A DNA stretch of 50,316 nt, from positions 112,687-163,002 of the forward strand of contig NW_003141322.1 of the NCBI RefSeq assembly GCF_000003605.2, in the 5' to 3' direction. The notes below the pieces were generated by a model, which saw nothing but the letters and a program-made list of their open reading frames with translations, searched no databases and was not told the origin of the DNA. Made by a program: the position numbers and the translations under genes. The stretch is from Saccoglossus kowalevskii (lineage: Eukaryota; Hemichordata; Enteropneusta; Harrimaniidae). This document shows, one piece after another, positions 29,101 through 38,640 of this stretch; position 1 is the first letter of the stretch; each line of letters starts with the position of its first letter.

Positions 29101-32100
29101 TTAGTAATAATACCAGTAATCTCAGTTGTTGGAAGATTAATGTCCATGGTCGTCCCAGGTTGATCTATCTCATTGTATATTGCATCAAATCCAGTACTAA
29201 ATCCATACATACTTTGAAACGTAATTTCAATTCGCCTTGTGGATGTTTCAACTACACTTGGAATATCAAATCTACAAAACAACATTGATTTAATTACATT
29301 TCCATTGACATCATATTCTACTATTTTCACGTGATCATATGCCTCAGAACATCTGCCATCAACCGTTTTGGAATCAATATCAAAATACAAGAATTGCAGG
29401 TTTATGATTTTGTTATCTGCAACAGTTATGCGCCATGAGCACAGTGTATTGGGTGGATAGTACCCTGGGAAATTCAAGGAATGTATTACCCCTGATGGAC
29501 CATATTTGTTCACATTACAATGCTGTTCAAGCTTGTCTTCATCGGTAACAATCGCTAGTGCTTTAAAAAAAGCTTGAAACCCATTTCCAATACCATATTT
29601 ACTTTTAAATTCAACGCGTAATTTACTTGTTGTGGTAACTATTTTTGGTGGCGGATTGTGTCCACAGAATAGTGAAGTGACTGCATTGCCTGTATCAAAA
29701 TCTGTAATGACTGCCACATGATCATACATATTGCTACAAGTTCCGTTAATTTGTTCATTATCAATATCCATATACAAAAATTGTAAAAATATAGGTTTGT
29801 TTGAAGGAACTGTTATCTCCCACACGCATGCAGTATGTTCAGGATAGTAGTCTGGAAAGTTGGGCGTCTGCACAATTCCTTTTTCAGCATATATTTTCTC
29901 AGAGCATGATTGTTCAGATGATGTACCACGAACATGGTCTATTGGATAAGTTATAATCTGACGGGTTGGCGTTGGCGTTGGCGTCTCTGTGGATTGTATA
30001 TGCAGTTCAGTCTCATCTAGAATTTTAAGATTCAAAGTAGGGTTGAATTGGATCACATCGGAAGTAGATAGTACATTAACCTGATCAGAGGTTGAAATGC
30101 TTGATGGTGTAGATGTCTCAATGTGTTGTGCTTTCTCAGTAGTTGGGTGCTGGTTCAAAGTGTTTAAAAAAGTTTGTAATTGTGGTAGGGTTGTTGGGGT
30201 TGGGGTTGGGGCTAATGTACTTGCTTGGTCAGAAGTGCTGTTGAATTTATACATGCGATAATAAAGTTTGAAGCCAGTGTATAGCTTATTATTAAAAGTG
30301 TTAAATATCAATATCAATGAACCTGATGTAATCGGGCTTGGTAAATCTGCTCCACATAATATTTTTTCCCCAAGTGAATGACCTTGCCAATAATTAAGTA
30401 CAACAAGATGATCTCTCTGGTCAAGACATGGATTGTCTTCATTAACTGGCGGAAGATTGATGTGCAAAAAATTAACCAGAATGTAACAGTTCGTACATGC
30501 TGTTATTTCCCACTTGCATGATAGGTGGTCTGGATATCTTAATGGGTATAAAGGTGAAGTTATGAAATCAGATTTGTTTTCAAATATGCCACCACATTCA
30601 ACATTGTCACTCACAATGTTCTCTGTTGGCACTATAGTATCTGATTGTTCAGTATCAATAGCAGTGATAGGAAGGGAGGCGACAGTTGACAGATCATGTG
30701 TACCAAATCTGGATAGAACAGTCTCAAAATGCATCTCAAAACCAAGGAAGAAATCAACATTTTGAAAGCTTATAAACTGTAAATAGATGTTGTTCACTGG
30801 CAGTGTAAATTTCACCCCAGTCTGGAAGCCACACAATCTATAACCTTGTACAACTAAAGTGCCATTCACAGAAGCGTTAAGTAAAATATGGTCCTGTTGA
30901 TAATCGCACAATCCATCACTTGATGGTAGCGGCATGTCAATGAATATGAAATTCATGGATATGAAACAAGTTTCACATGCTTGAATCGTCCATTCACAAA
31001 AAGAATCAGATGGGTATGGGGATGGGTATTTGGGTGATGTGACAATTTCAGACGGTTTCCCTAGTAAATGCCGACAATCATTGTTCAATTGATGCTCCAA
31101 CGGACCCTTTGTGCTACTCTCGTGTATTTCGTCATTTAACTTTGATATGTCGAAAGCTGTAGCCAACAATTTTCTTCTGAACGATGTTGTGCTCGAAAAT
31201 TCTTCATTTCTATGTTTTAATTCCATATCACCTACAGACATGGCGGCAATTCCTGGTAACAGTGGGAACAGATTCTTCGGATGTACAAGATTCCCATTAT
31301 TACGTCTTTGAATGTTTGCAGGCATGGAAATGAATTCAATAGAAAAACCCCTTCCCGTAGTGTAACTGTCCGAATACTGAGATATTATTATCACGTTAGA
31401 GCTTGATGTGATGTGCTGCAACCCATGTTCATTGCACAGTGTACAAAGAAGGGGACCTGTGATGGTTTCCTCCGTGATATTCATATGATCACTAAACACA
31501 CTACAGTAACCATGGCCAGTATTAGGAAGATCTACATCTTTAACAGATATACTTATCTGGGAACCATATGGAGCCGTTATCTTCCAGTGACACGAGAGAT
31601 TATTGGTGTAGTTTTTCGGATATCCCAGTGACGTCACAATCCCTTCCTCTGCCACGATGGATCGTCCACATGCTACGTGAAACAGAATGGTTTGGTCAGT
31701 AAAATATCATTGAGCTGTTTTTAATTGATGTATACAATAAAGACCCCAGTACATGCGCATATGAAAAAATATACCAATCGAGGTTTAGGCTTGGAAGACA
31801 AATTATAGAAGCAAAACATTTCCAAAAATTATAGAAATTTAAGGTTTCACCCTGAAACGCCAAAATATGGGAGAGACCAGTACTGTATTATTAAATGATA
31901 CCAGAGAAACATTTGTACAGGTAATGTTTGCATTATAGTAATGGGGTCAGCAAATGTCTATCTACATACCCCAAGCCAGCAAATTACAAAAAACTAGTAA
32001 AACTGTTACACTTCATTTTTCAAGCCCTCCACCGATGGGTGAACGGCAGGAAAGACCCTTATTGGGCTGAACATTCACATTAGAAAACTCGCTATAGTTA

Positions 32101-34977
32101 TAATAATTAGGGCTTCAGCATTTGAACACTGGGGAAAGGAATTGACAATATGTGTCGATGGCGAAGAGAAAACAATTTAGAAAATCACTTTTTTATCTAA
32201 ATGTGGGGGAAGATTAATGCCACACTAAAACATTCTTGTTAGATCAGGTTATAACGATTTTTTGTTTGTTTTGACGATGTTTTTAGTTGTAACACGTTTC
32301 TTGTCTTGGTACAGTGAACGGCAGAAAGCTGTACTTCACTTTATAATTGTATTTAAAAATATACAGATGCTCAGCTTCATTCGAATTTAAATATTTAAAA
32401 ATGATTGCGCGCGCATGCTTCAGGTAACGCAGGAACTGCGACGGCCAAAGATAAAGTGCTTGCAGATCGGATGATGTTGAACCAACTCATCAATAGTTAA
32501 TTAAAATTGGTAACGATGATGTCAGAATACCATTTCCGAATCGGTCAATTTTAATTGTACCAGCCATTTTGATTTATAACAAGTTTTATTTTACAAAAAC
32601 GTTTATAAATCCCTAAGCTTGTTTGCCGTTTAATGCATGTCAATGAGAAAACTAAAACCATTGAATCCAGTGTGCACACAACTGAAAATCTGGCGAAAGA
32701 AAATTAATTAGGCCAAATCTGATATGGCATAAAGAGATTTCCGCTAAATTTCGAAACTAGTACTGTAACAACAAAAGCCGCAAATAATTTCCAGTTGAAT
32801 CCCCCGTTCCAGTTCCGACGCTAAACGACGTGCGATCGATGCCCTTTATATGGAATTGATAAATTTACTTTATTTCAATCATAAATAAATAAATACAACG
32901 CGTAATTAAATTAAATGTATTGTCATCGTCCGAACATGAAATGAAATTCACGGTATTTGAAGCACCCGCAACACCGTGAATAAAACAAATGTCAAGTATA
33001 ACGTTAGTAAAACAGTTGCCTTCAAAACTGAAACATTACTCCACACTACGATATCCCCTCACATAGTAGCGTTAGTGAATGGTGATAACGGCCATGTGCT
33101 TATTTTAATAGGTTGCTTGTAGACATAGAAACATTTTAATAATCTTAGGAGGTCACTATTCGAAAAATTACAAAATGTTATCTCGAAATGAACATAAACC
33201 ATCAATTATCAAAGCAGCAGAGTTTTAAGAATAACAAATGGCATATATATATTTCACTAAAGTAATTACTACGAACTATAGAGACAATCTTTTTAAATAG
33301 CAATACAAAGACAAAACAAGTGGTAAAATATTTTATTAAAGGCAGATACATCAGTTGCTGATTCAACACTGAAATTTAGAAACAACCTATCACACTTTAT
33401 TAAATTATTTAGTTTGTTCTTTAGGTTTCAAATAAAAGGAGAGAAATTGGGTGGCAACATATGAATTCGAATATAAGAATAAAACGAATACTACATGATC
33501 AAATCAGTATGCCGAGTGCTTAGTCATACTATCGTCATCACAAACCCTTTCTCTTGTTTTGTATAGTTGATTGGCAGTTGCATCCAACAAGCCAATCAAC
33601 GAGCGCAGTGATGTTATTTGAAGATGTTCGATTATTATTACATCAATTATTAGAAATCCTTCGTTTCGGTTTAAATTGTAGAGTTTATACACATTTATAA
33701 AAATAGAAAAAAGGATTAGAGGTGTCGATGGCACTGATCCAGATTGGCAATCTCGTGCACCACACCCTGTTTAATCGCGAATGAATCCGTGTACATATCT
33801 AATGCACGTATATACTAGAGTCGACCTGCATTATAAAAACAAACATTCACTATATCTTGCATGTAGAGAAAAAATAGGTAAATGATTAAGTTTGATCGAG
33901 AGATTGTTACAACGGTGGATTTCTAAATAATCGGATGCTCGAAAGAATGTGCAGTGATATGGAGACTGGGGGTAGCTTACTGACCTATATCGGTGTAATG
34001 TTGCTTGTAATGATGAAACTATTTAAATTTACTGTAATTACAGGTGGCATTATAATTATATTGCTCTTTAACAAAGTAGTCACAGTCTTACCTTCATTCC
34101 ATCTATCCACATCTGTTGTAGAGCCAGTAATAGATTCAACCTGCAGTCAATAATAGATTATATCTCGTTATTAAAACAAGTTATGAATATTTTGTTTGGT
34201 TATCTACACTGCAGTATACTTGTACAAGTTGAGTCGAAGCATACATACAAAGAAGAATTTAATACATCGAAGAAACCTGTGAAGTTGCTCTGACTAGCAT
34301 AATCTCGTCTACAAGTTCTTGTGAGACCGAGCGGGAAGACAAGTTTCTCATCTCGCTCATCCTACTCGCTAACTCTCCCATTCGCTTATTCACTAAATGC
34401 ACATACTTTCAGTGAATGTGTCAAAACCAAATACTAAATTAGTAATGTCATACATTTCAGTTGCAATCGAATCTAACCAGATGTAGCGTAGAAAAATAAC
34501 GTCTAAGAAGCAGCCAATCAAAGAAAATGTTCCAATGACAATGTTACTCTATCGGCCAACATAAATCTCAGTTTCACCATTTATTGTAACATTTATAAAA
34601 ATGGGTGTGTTGTGTCGGTAGTTTGTACTTGAAATCAAAGAATATAAGAGCGTACGTAATCGGGTGTGATTATTCGAGAACTATAAAAGCCTTGCACACA
34701 ATTGATCTTTGGTATAACTCGTGGTTTCATTAGTTTATACCATTACTTTTCACGAGATGCGATAATTTCGGCCACCATTTCAAAGTTGTGTCATCAACAG
34801 AAATGTGCATGAATTGAGCGTTTCTTGACAAAGTCTATTACTCACCTGTGGAACTGCCGGAACCGACGACGTCACGCAGTTTTGAAGGAAAACCAGAAAA
34901 AACACGATGAGCCGCCTGTCCAGATAAGCCACGCAACCCTTTGTAATGCAGCTCATTGTATATTTCTTTTTTAACAT
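22883..34977 (-). CDS. Single-pass membrane protein with 17 CUB domains (2765 aa)
   Basis: Four coding exons: 34846-34977, 34092-34140, 23807-31672 and 22883-23133; lengths 132, 49, 7866 and 251 nt sum to 2766 codons with all phases agreeing. Layout: signal peptide (hydrophobic LIVFFLVFLQNC near residues 23-34), 17 CUB domains whose first Cys are at about residues 62, 260, 420, 650, 779, 940, 1065, 1209, 1353, 1499, 1640, 1785, 1913, 2087, 2215, 2389 and 2517, a Thr/Ser juxtamembrane stalk, one membrane span (about 2694-2718) and a 47-residue basic then acidic tail. Each CUB has the usual C...C-x-W...YD...C(G)...GF pattern. CUB domains bind proteins and glycans outside cells, so this is probably a type I surface receptor or adhesion protein; its ligand is unknown. 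Cubilin and CSMD proteins also have many CUBs, but I know no family with this exact layout. Confidence 0.93.
23205..23315 (-). pseudogene. Decayed duplicate of the CUB receptor membrane/tail exon
   Basis: In the intron just upstream of the last exon, the minus frame reads FIVGIWCANVKNEN...TPEKDFVISKSENE, lining up with FIIGIMVCKRHKRR...PKEKDFAISDNESE of the real exon. DNA similarity is also visible (GATATGACAAAGTCCTTTTC versus GATATAGCAAAGTCTTTTTC). The basic stop-transfer run has been lost. It could be a dead exon duplicate or an alternative last exon; no clean acceptor was established. Confidence 0.7.
23807..31672 (-). CDS. CUB receptor giant exon: all 17 CUB domains
   Basis: One open exon of 7866 bp between the acceptor TTCTGTTTCACGTAG and the donor AAAGG then GTGAGT. 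CUB1-3 are divergent and separated by long linkers; a Thr/Pro-rich linker (about residues 538-649) precedes CUB4-17. These 14 alternate strictly between type A (DIT..GLIQSPNFP..YP..TTCIW, LYMDLD, YGxGTGFQA) and type B (GPSG..HSLNFPSYYPP, LCSWHI, YFDIDS, YG.STGFDAIY). Seven of seven A domains carry an N-x-S/T-C sequon directly before the third Cys. Near the C-terminal end of most domains the calcium-type SD motif is replaced by S-x-Y-G. Confidence 0.95.
24350..26345 (-). repeat. 906-bp tandem duplication inside the CUB exon
   Basis: The same DNA words recur exactly 906 bp apart, for example GTATCAACATCTGTGATCAC at 24475, 25381 and 26287. Near-identity runs from the middle of CUB12 through CUB16, linkers included, about 2.2 copies of one A-B pair (302 codons). 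Outside this stretch the pairs are clearly diverged, so this is a recent in-frame expansion or gene conversion. Confidence 0.9.
31673..34091. other. CUB receptor intron 2, nothing recognised
   Basis: AT-rich intron between the micro-exon and the giant exon. The frame at 33504-33734 has no flanking splice sites or family signature. Confidence 0.5.
34092..34140 (-). CDS. CUB receptor 49-nt micro-exon
   Basis: Flanked by ATTATTGACTGCAG and GTAAGA, it reads VESITGSTTDVDRWNE plus one base. It enters in phase 0 and leaves in phase 1. Without it, exon 1 (phase 0) cannot join the large exon, whose acceptor needs one base from upstream; with it, the junction gives Ala-Cys-Gly, the usual CUB start. 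This frame logic is the main support. Confidence 0.8.
34141..34845. other. CUB receptor intron 1, nothing recognised
   Basis: About 0.7 kb between signal-peptide exon and micro-exon. No further feature seen. Confidence 0.5.
34846..34977 (-). CDS. CUB receptor exon 1: signal peptide
   Basis: 44 codons from ATG at 34977 to the donor CAG then GTGAGT. The sequence starts MLKKKYTMSC, with the hydrophobic core LIVFFLVFLQN and a likely cleavage site near TSSVPA. A second Met (residue 8) could also start translation. The exon ends in phase 0. Confidence 0.85.
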
Positions 34978-35110
34978 TGACTATCGTACGAAGGAAAGAG
35001 AATTCGACATGGCCCGGTCGGGGAGACGTTTAAGAGCAGCACAATTTTGACGACACCTAATTGGTCCACAACAAACTAGTGCAACGTGTCTGATTTGCAT
35101 ATAAGGTGAC
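34978..35110 (-). promoter_or_regulatory. Putative CUB receptor promoter
   Basis: Upstream of the ATG on the minus strand are an octamer ATGCAAAT (plus ATTTGCAT near 35093-35100) and a CCAAT box (plus ATTGG near 35060). Their spacing suits a promoter, but such short words are common and the start site is not known. Confidence 0.3.
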
Positions 35111-36015
35111 ATGCGTGGCATTGCAAATGAAATGTACTACTAGGTTTGTTGCACGTATGATTTAGGATTTTGAGGTCCAACGCAAGGAAGAGTTTTTCAA
35201 TCTACAGTATTTTGAAAACAAATTGTATTGAAAAAATTGTAAAATACGATTTGTTATATTTATATTTTTTAATCTCGCGTTTTTCTGATTTTCTTTATAG
35301 ATGCATGCGTTGACAAGTCGTGAAAGTCAAGTATATAAAACTCGATCTCGAACTTTAGTTTATTAATTTATTAGTCTCTATTATACAAACTATTTGTAGC
35401 ACGTTCTACTCTAAACAAACATAGGATCCCGTAGTGAAGTCCGGGAGGGGCAAGATGACTGACATCCCCGACCATTAATTGTCAATCCTGCTTGAAGACA
35501 TTTTTGTCTCCAGAAAATTGGTACGGTTTAGGGTTAAATCCAGTTTTAAATTGTTACCGCGGTTCTAGGGGCAATGTATAGTACAATAGTACTGGGGATA
35601 CAATGAACCAACGAGATTACTTCCTGTTTTTTTCTGATTTTACGCCAACAAAGTCACAGTCGATTTAAATATACAGGTGTACATGTGAAACAAACACGTG
35701 TCTTTCTGTTACGTAATTCAGTAGTATCCATTAATTTCATCCAATTTAACCGAATACAAAGTTACTTCCCCGGTGGGTGTGATATTTGTGAGTTGGGACC
35801 CAATGAAGATTCGAAAGTTTAACGCTTGAATTTCGTTGACTGAGGTTATACTTCTGCATTGGATTGATTGATCTGAGCATGGAACTATAGTTTATAGTTC
35901 CATGATCTGAGTCAAACAATCAATTTGTTCTTCCCTCAGTCTCTGTTGACACACTTACACACTTCACGTAGTGGTAGGTTACCTTGTTGGGGCTTTGTTG
36001 CCCTTTAAATACTAT
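35111..36015. other. Intergenic stretch with one tiny hairpin insertion
   Basis: No gene recognised. A TATATAAAA word at about 35332 faces the plus strand but has no open frame after it. The hairpin insertion at 35871-35911 is listed separately. Confidence 0.4.
35871..35911. repeat. Tiny hairpin insertion 1 (27 nt) with direct repeats
   Basis: ATCTGAG at 35871-35877 is repeated at 35905-35911 (the match extends upstream to TGATCTGAG). Between them 27 nt form a perfect hairpin: arms CATGGAACTATA and TATAGTTCCATG around GTT. It begins CA and ends TG. Confidence 0.8.
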
Positions 36016-36020
36016 TGTAG

Positions 36021-36115
36021 AATACTATATTTTCGCTTGGAATTTATTTTTGATATTTTCGCTGAAGCGATGCTTCAGTGAAAATAAAATCCAGCGAATG
36101 CTAGTATACTTGTTT
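36021..36115. repeat. Foldback element with about 33-bp arms
   Basis: AATACTATATTTTCGCTTGG and the following ATTTATTTTT recur inverted as AAAATAAAATCCAGCGAATG and CTAGTATACT, with a second small inverted pair CTGAAGC/GCTTCAG in the centre. About 95 nt in all, probably a palindromic MITE. No target duplication fixed. Confidence 0.5.
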
Positions 36116-36852
36116 TCATGTGTCACGCATTAAACTCGTCAACAATCAATGAAAAAAAAAATCCATAAAAAAAACACATGAAATATAATTCCAGCTAAAA
36201 TAAAGTATTTCACAGTATATTCAGAATCAAATAATTCGTTTTCTTTATTATCCGAGGCCTTAATATAATCATTCATTCTACAGTGCTTTCGGGAAAGTCA
36301 TTTCCATGTTTAGTTTTATAGTTAGTTTATCATTAATTTATCTAACGTTTCATTCAAATACTCTTTAGACAAGTGTTAGGGATTAGCAATGATAATTCCG
36401 TGTTACACGCTGTTACGCAAAGCCATTCAGATTTTGATGATACGGTACGCGCATGTGTCGATTGAGTGACTCCCGCTGCACATGTGCAGATTGGGTAATC
36501 CTTTTCAAGGGGCGTATTCGTCGGCGTTGATGTCACGGTGATCGTTCTGGTTGGTCAACTGCAGTTTTCAATTGTAAATATCAAATAATTGAAATAATCT
36601 TCTTATTGTTATTATTGATAATCATCCAAAAACACTTGGAAGTCAAGAATCGAATACCCGTTTCTACGTTGTTTTGAAGAGAAAGAAGAATATTTAGACT
36701 GACGTTTTTTTAGATTTTTATACGTAGGGTTAATTGCTGCATTAGCTGATTAGTATGTGCAGTTTAATCCCTGGTGTTGGACGCCAGTCCGCCAATTGAA
36801 ACAAAAAAAATAACGAATGTGCCTCAGTATGTCAATCATTTTTTGAGTTTGA
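36116..36852. other. Intergenic stretch, no feature seen
   Basis: AT-rich with a self-complementary CTGCACATGTGCAG near 36475. Nothing else recognised. Confidence 0.4.
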
Positions 36853-36892
36853 ATATAATCACCGTCCCGGTGTTGAGGGACGGTGATATAAT
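36853..36892. repeat. Tiny hairpin insertion 2 (26 nt) with 7-bp direct repeats
   Basis: ATATAAT at 36853-36859 is repeated at 36886-36892. Between them 26 nt form a hairpin with arms CACCGTCCC and GGGACGGTG around an 8-nt loop. It begins CA and ends TG and is much more GC-rich than its surroundings. Confidence 0.8.
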
Positions 36893-38640
36893 TGACCTGC
36901 AACTTGAAGACGATGCACTACATGTATAAAATCTAACACAGGTTTCTAATATGACCACTAGTCGGCAATTTTTAATCAGATCAAAAAAATACTAGATACC
37001 ATCATGTATCAATGTACGTAAAAGGTTTGGAAACAATCTTCCATGAACTTCAAAGAAAACGTGACAGACGAAAGCTGAAATTACAAAAATATTCATTAAA
37101 AATTGAGAATTAATGACATCGTCATGATATGATCAAATCTCATAAAAAAGAATATATGTACCAAGTATAAAAGCAATAGTGGTAATGGTTTTCATTTTTT
37201 TAGTGACGAAGTCAATCAGCCTAGACATGCCTGAGGAACCTGCATAAGACATAAGTGTAAGACATAAATGGCCACCAGTTGGTAAAAGGTTGTCAAAATA
37301 GAAAACAAATTGACCTGCCTAGGTGTACCATTATGTTTTGTCTTTGTACTTGGTTCCAGCAACAAATTCAGTCATATGAAATGGCCAACAGAAAATTGTA
37401 TTGTAACAGTGTTACGTTTATGCCATATAACAAATAATTAGTGTGAATTGATAGTGCACAGGACAGAAGTGTCAAAATTATGGTGTATACATACATGGTG
37501 GCCAGGGAATGAATGATTCAATTCAGGAAACAAAATTACATGCCTAAAGGTCCATGATGTTCATTATATCATAGACCCTCCAGTAGAGGGTCTATGATTA
37601 TATGGACCAAGTTTGAATTCAATCAGTTAATGAGTAACTGAAATCCATTTCCAGAGTATATGACCTGATGTGCGAAGTTTAGACTTGATTAGTTCAGGCA
37701 TGTACGAGATATGGCTCCATGGAACTGCATTTGTTTTAACAAGATGACCACCAGTCAGCAATTTTGAATTTAATGGTGATAAAAATCTGATGTGCACCTG
37801 AAATCTACAGATAATATACAAGATCCTGGTACAGATTTCGAAGCAGCAAACACTTTTTTTCTCTCCTACTTTTAGTTTTATACAAAAATGTCCTGTGTCA
37901 CTATTGTAATCGCCAAAATGTGGGCACTCAAAGCATAGCATATACCCTATATACCAACGTTGTATATTAAATCACTTGCAAGTGGAATCAAAGAAATTTT
38001 CTCCTGTGTGCTAAAGTGGTTGAAAGCATGAAGTTTGAACAAGGAATACTGTATTTACTATATTAGAAATACATCTACAATTCATATGAAACAAAATATG
38101 TATATATTGCATGCAAAATCATCAGAGTATGTCTTATTTTGACCACTGACTTGTCTTTGTCTGAGATATTACAGTTATGCATATTAATGAGGTCACATGA
38201 GCCCATTTGTACAAGATAATTAATATAAAAAAATACCAACACCGAAGTAATCAGATCTGTGGATTACTCAAAAACACCAATTTACAATGTTTCATCAAAA
38301 TTTAGTGGTACCGGTACTCAATATATCTGAATCATACAATTCGACTCTAAATTAACAATGTATATGGTTTATCTAAGAGCACCTATGTACAAGTACCTAG
38401 TTTCAATGAAATCTGATGATTGGCTGAAATATTGATGGAAATGCTAAAAATTCATGAATTCATATGCAAATTATGTCATTAATATGCAAGATTTCAATCA
38501 AAGACAACAGTTTTGTGTATTATCCAAGAACTACATTTCATTGAAATCTGTTAAATGGTATTTTAAAGACCAATGCAAAAGCTTAAAATTGGCTAACATG
38601 TGCACACACAGCAATTTTTAAACAAAATGGTCATTAATTT
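36893..38640. repeat. Degraded family A and B repeats
   Basis: About 36900-37960 carries family A words (ATGGCCACCAGTTGG, AAGGTCCATGATG, ACCAAGTTTGAATTCAATC, GATATGGCTCCATGGAACTG). About 38160-38640 carries family B-like words (ATGCATATTAATGAGGTC, TTCATTGAAATCTG). No terminal hairpin of either family remains. Confidence 0.5.
37563..37603. repeat. Tiny hairpin insertion 3 (27 nt) inside a family A copy
   Basis: ATTATAT at 37563-37569 is repeated at 37597-37603. The 27 nt between have arms CATAGACCCTC and GAGGGTCTATG around CAGTA, beginning CA and ending TG. Removing the hairpin and one repeat restores the family A order AAGGTCCATGATGTTC then ATTATATGGACCAAGTTTGA, comparable to 2264-2299. Confidence 0.85.

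Noticed and set aside
24685-31631. Plus-strand frames across the CUB gene
   Set aside because: Mirror frames of the long minus-strand coding exon; those at 24685 and 25591 are copies of each other because of the 906-bp duplication.
33504-33734. Extra CUB-gene exon
   Set aside because: No flanking splice sites in a usable phase; the 49-nt exon at 34092 solves the frame instead.
35325-35345. TATA box for a plus-strand gene
   Set aside because: TATATAAAA is present but no open frame or splice signal follows.
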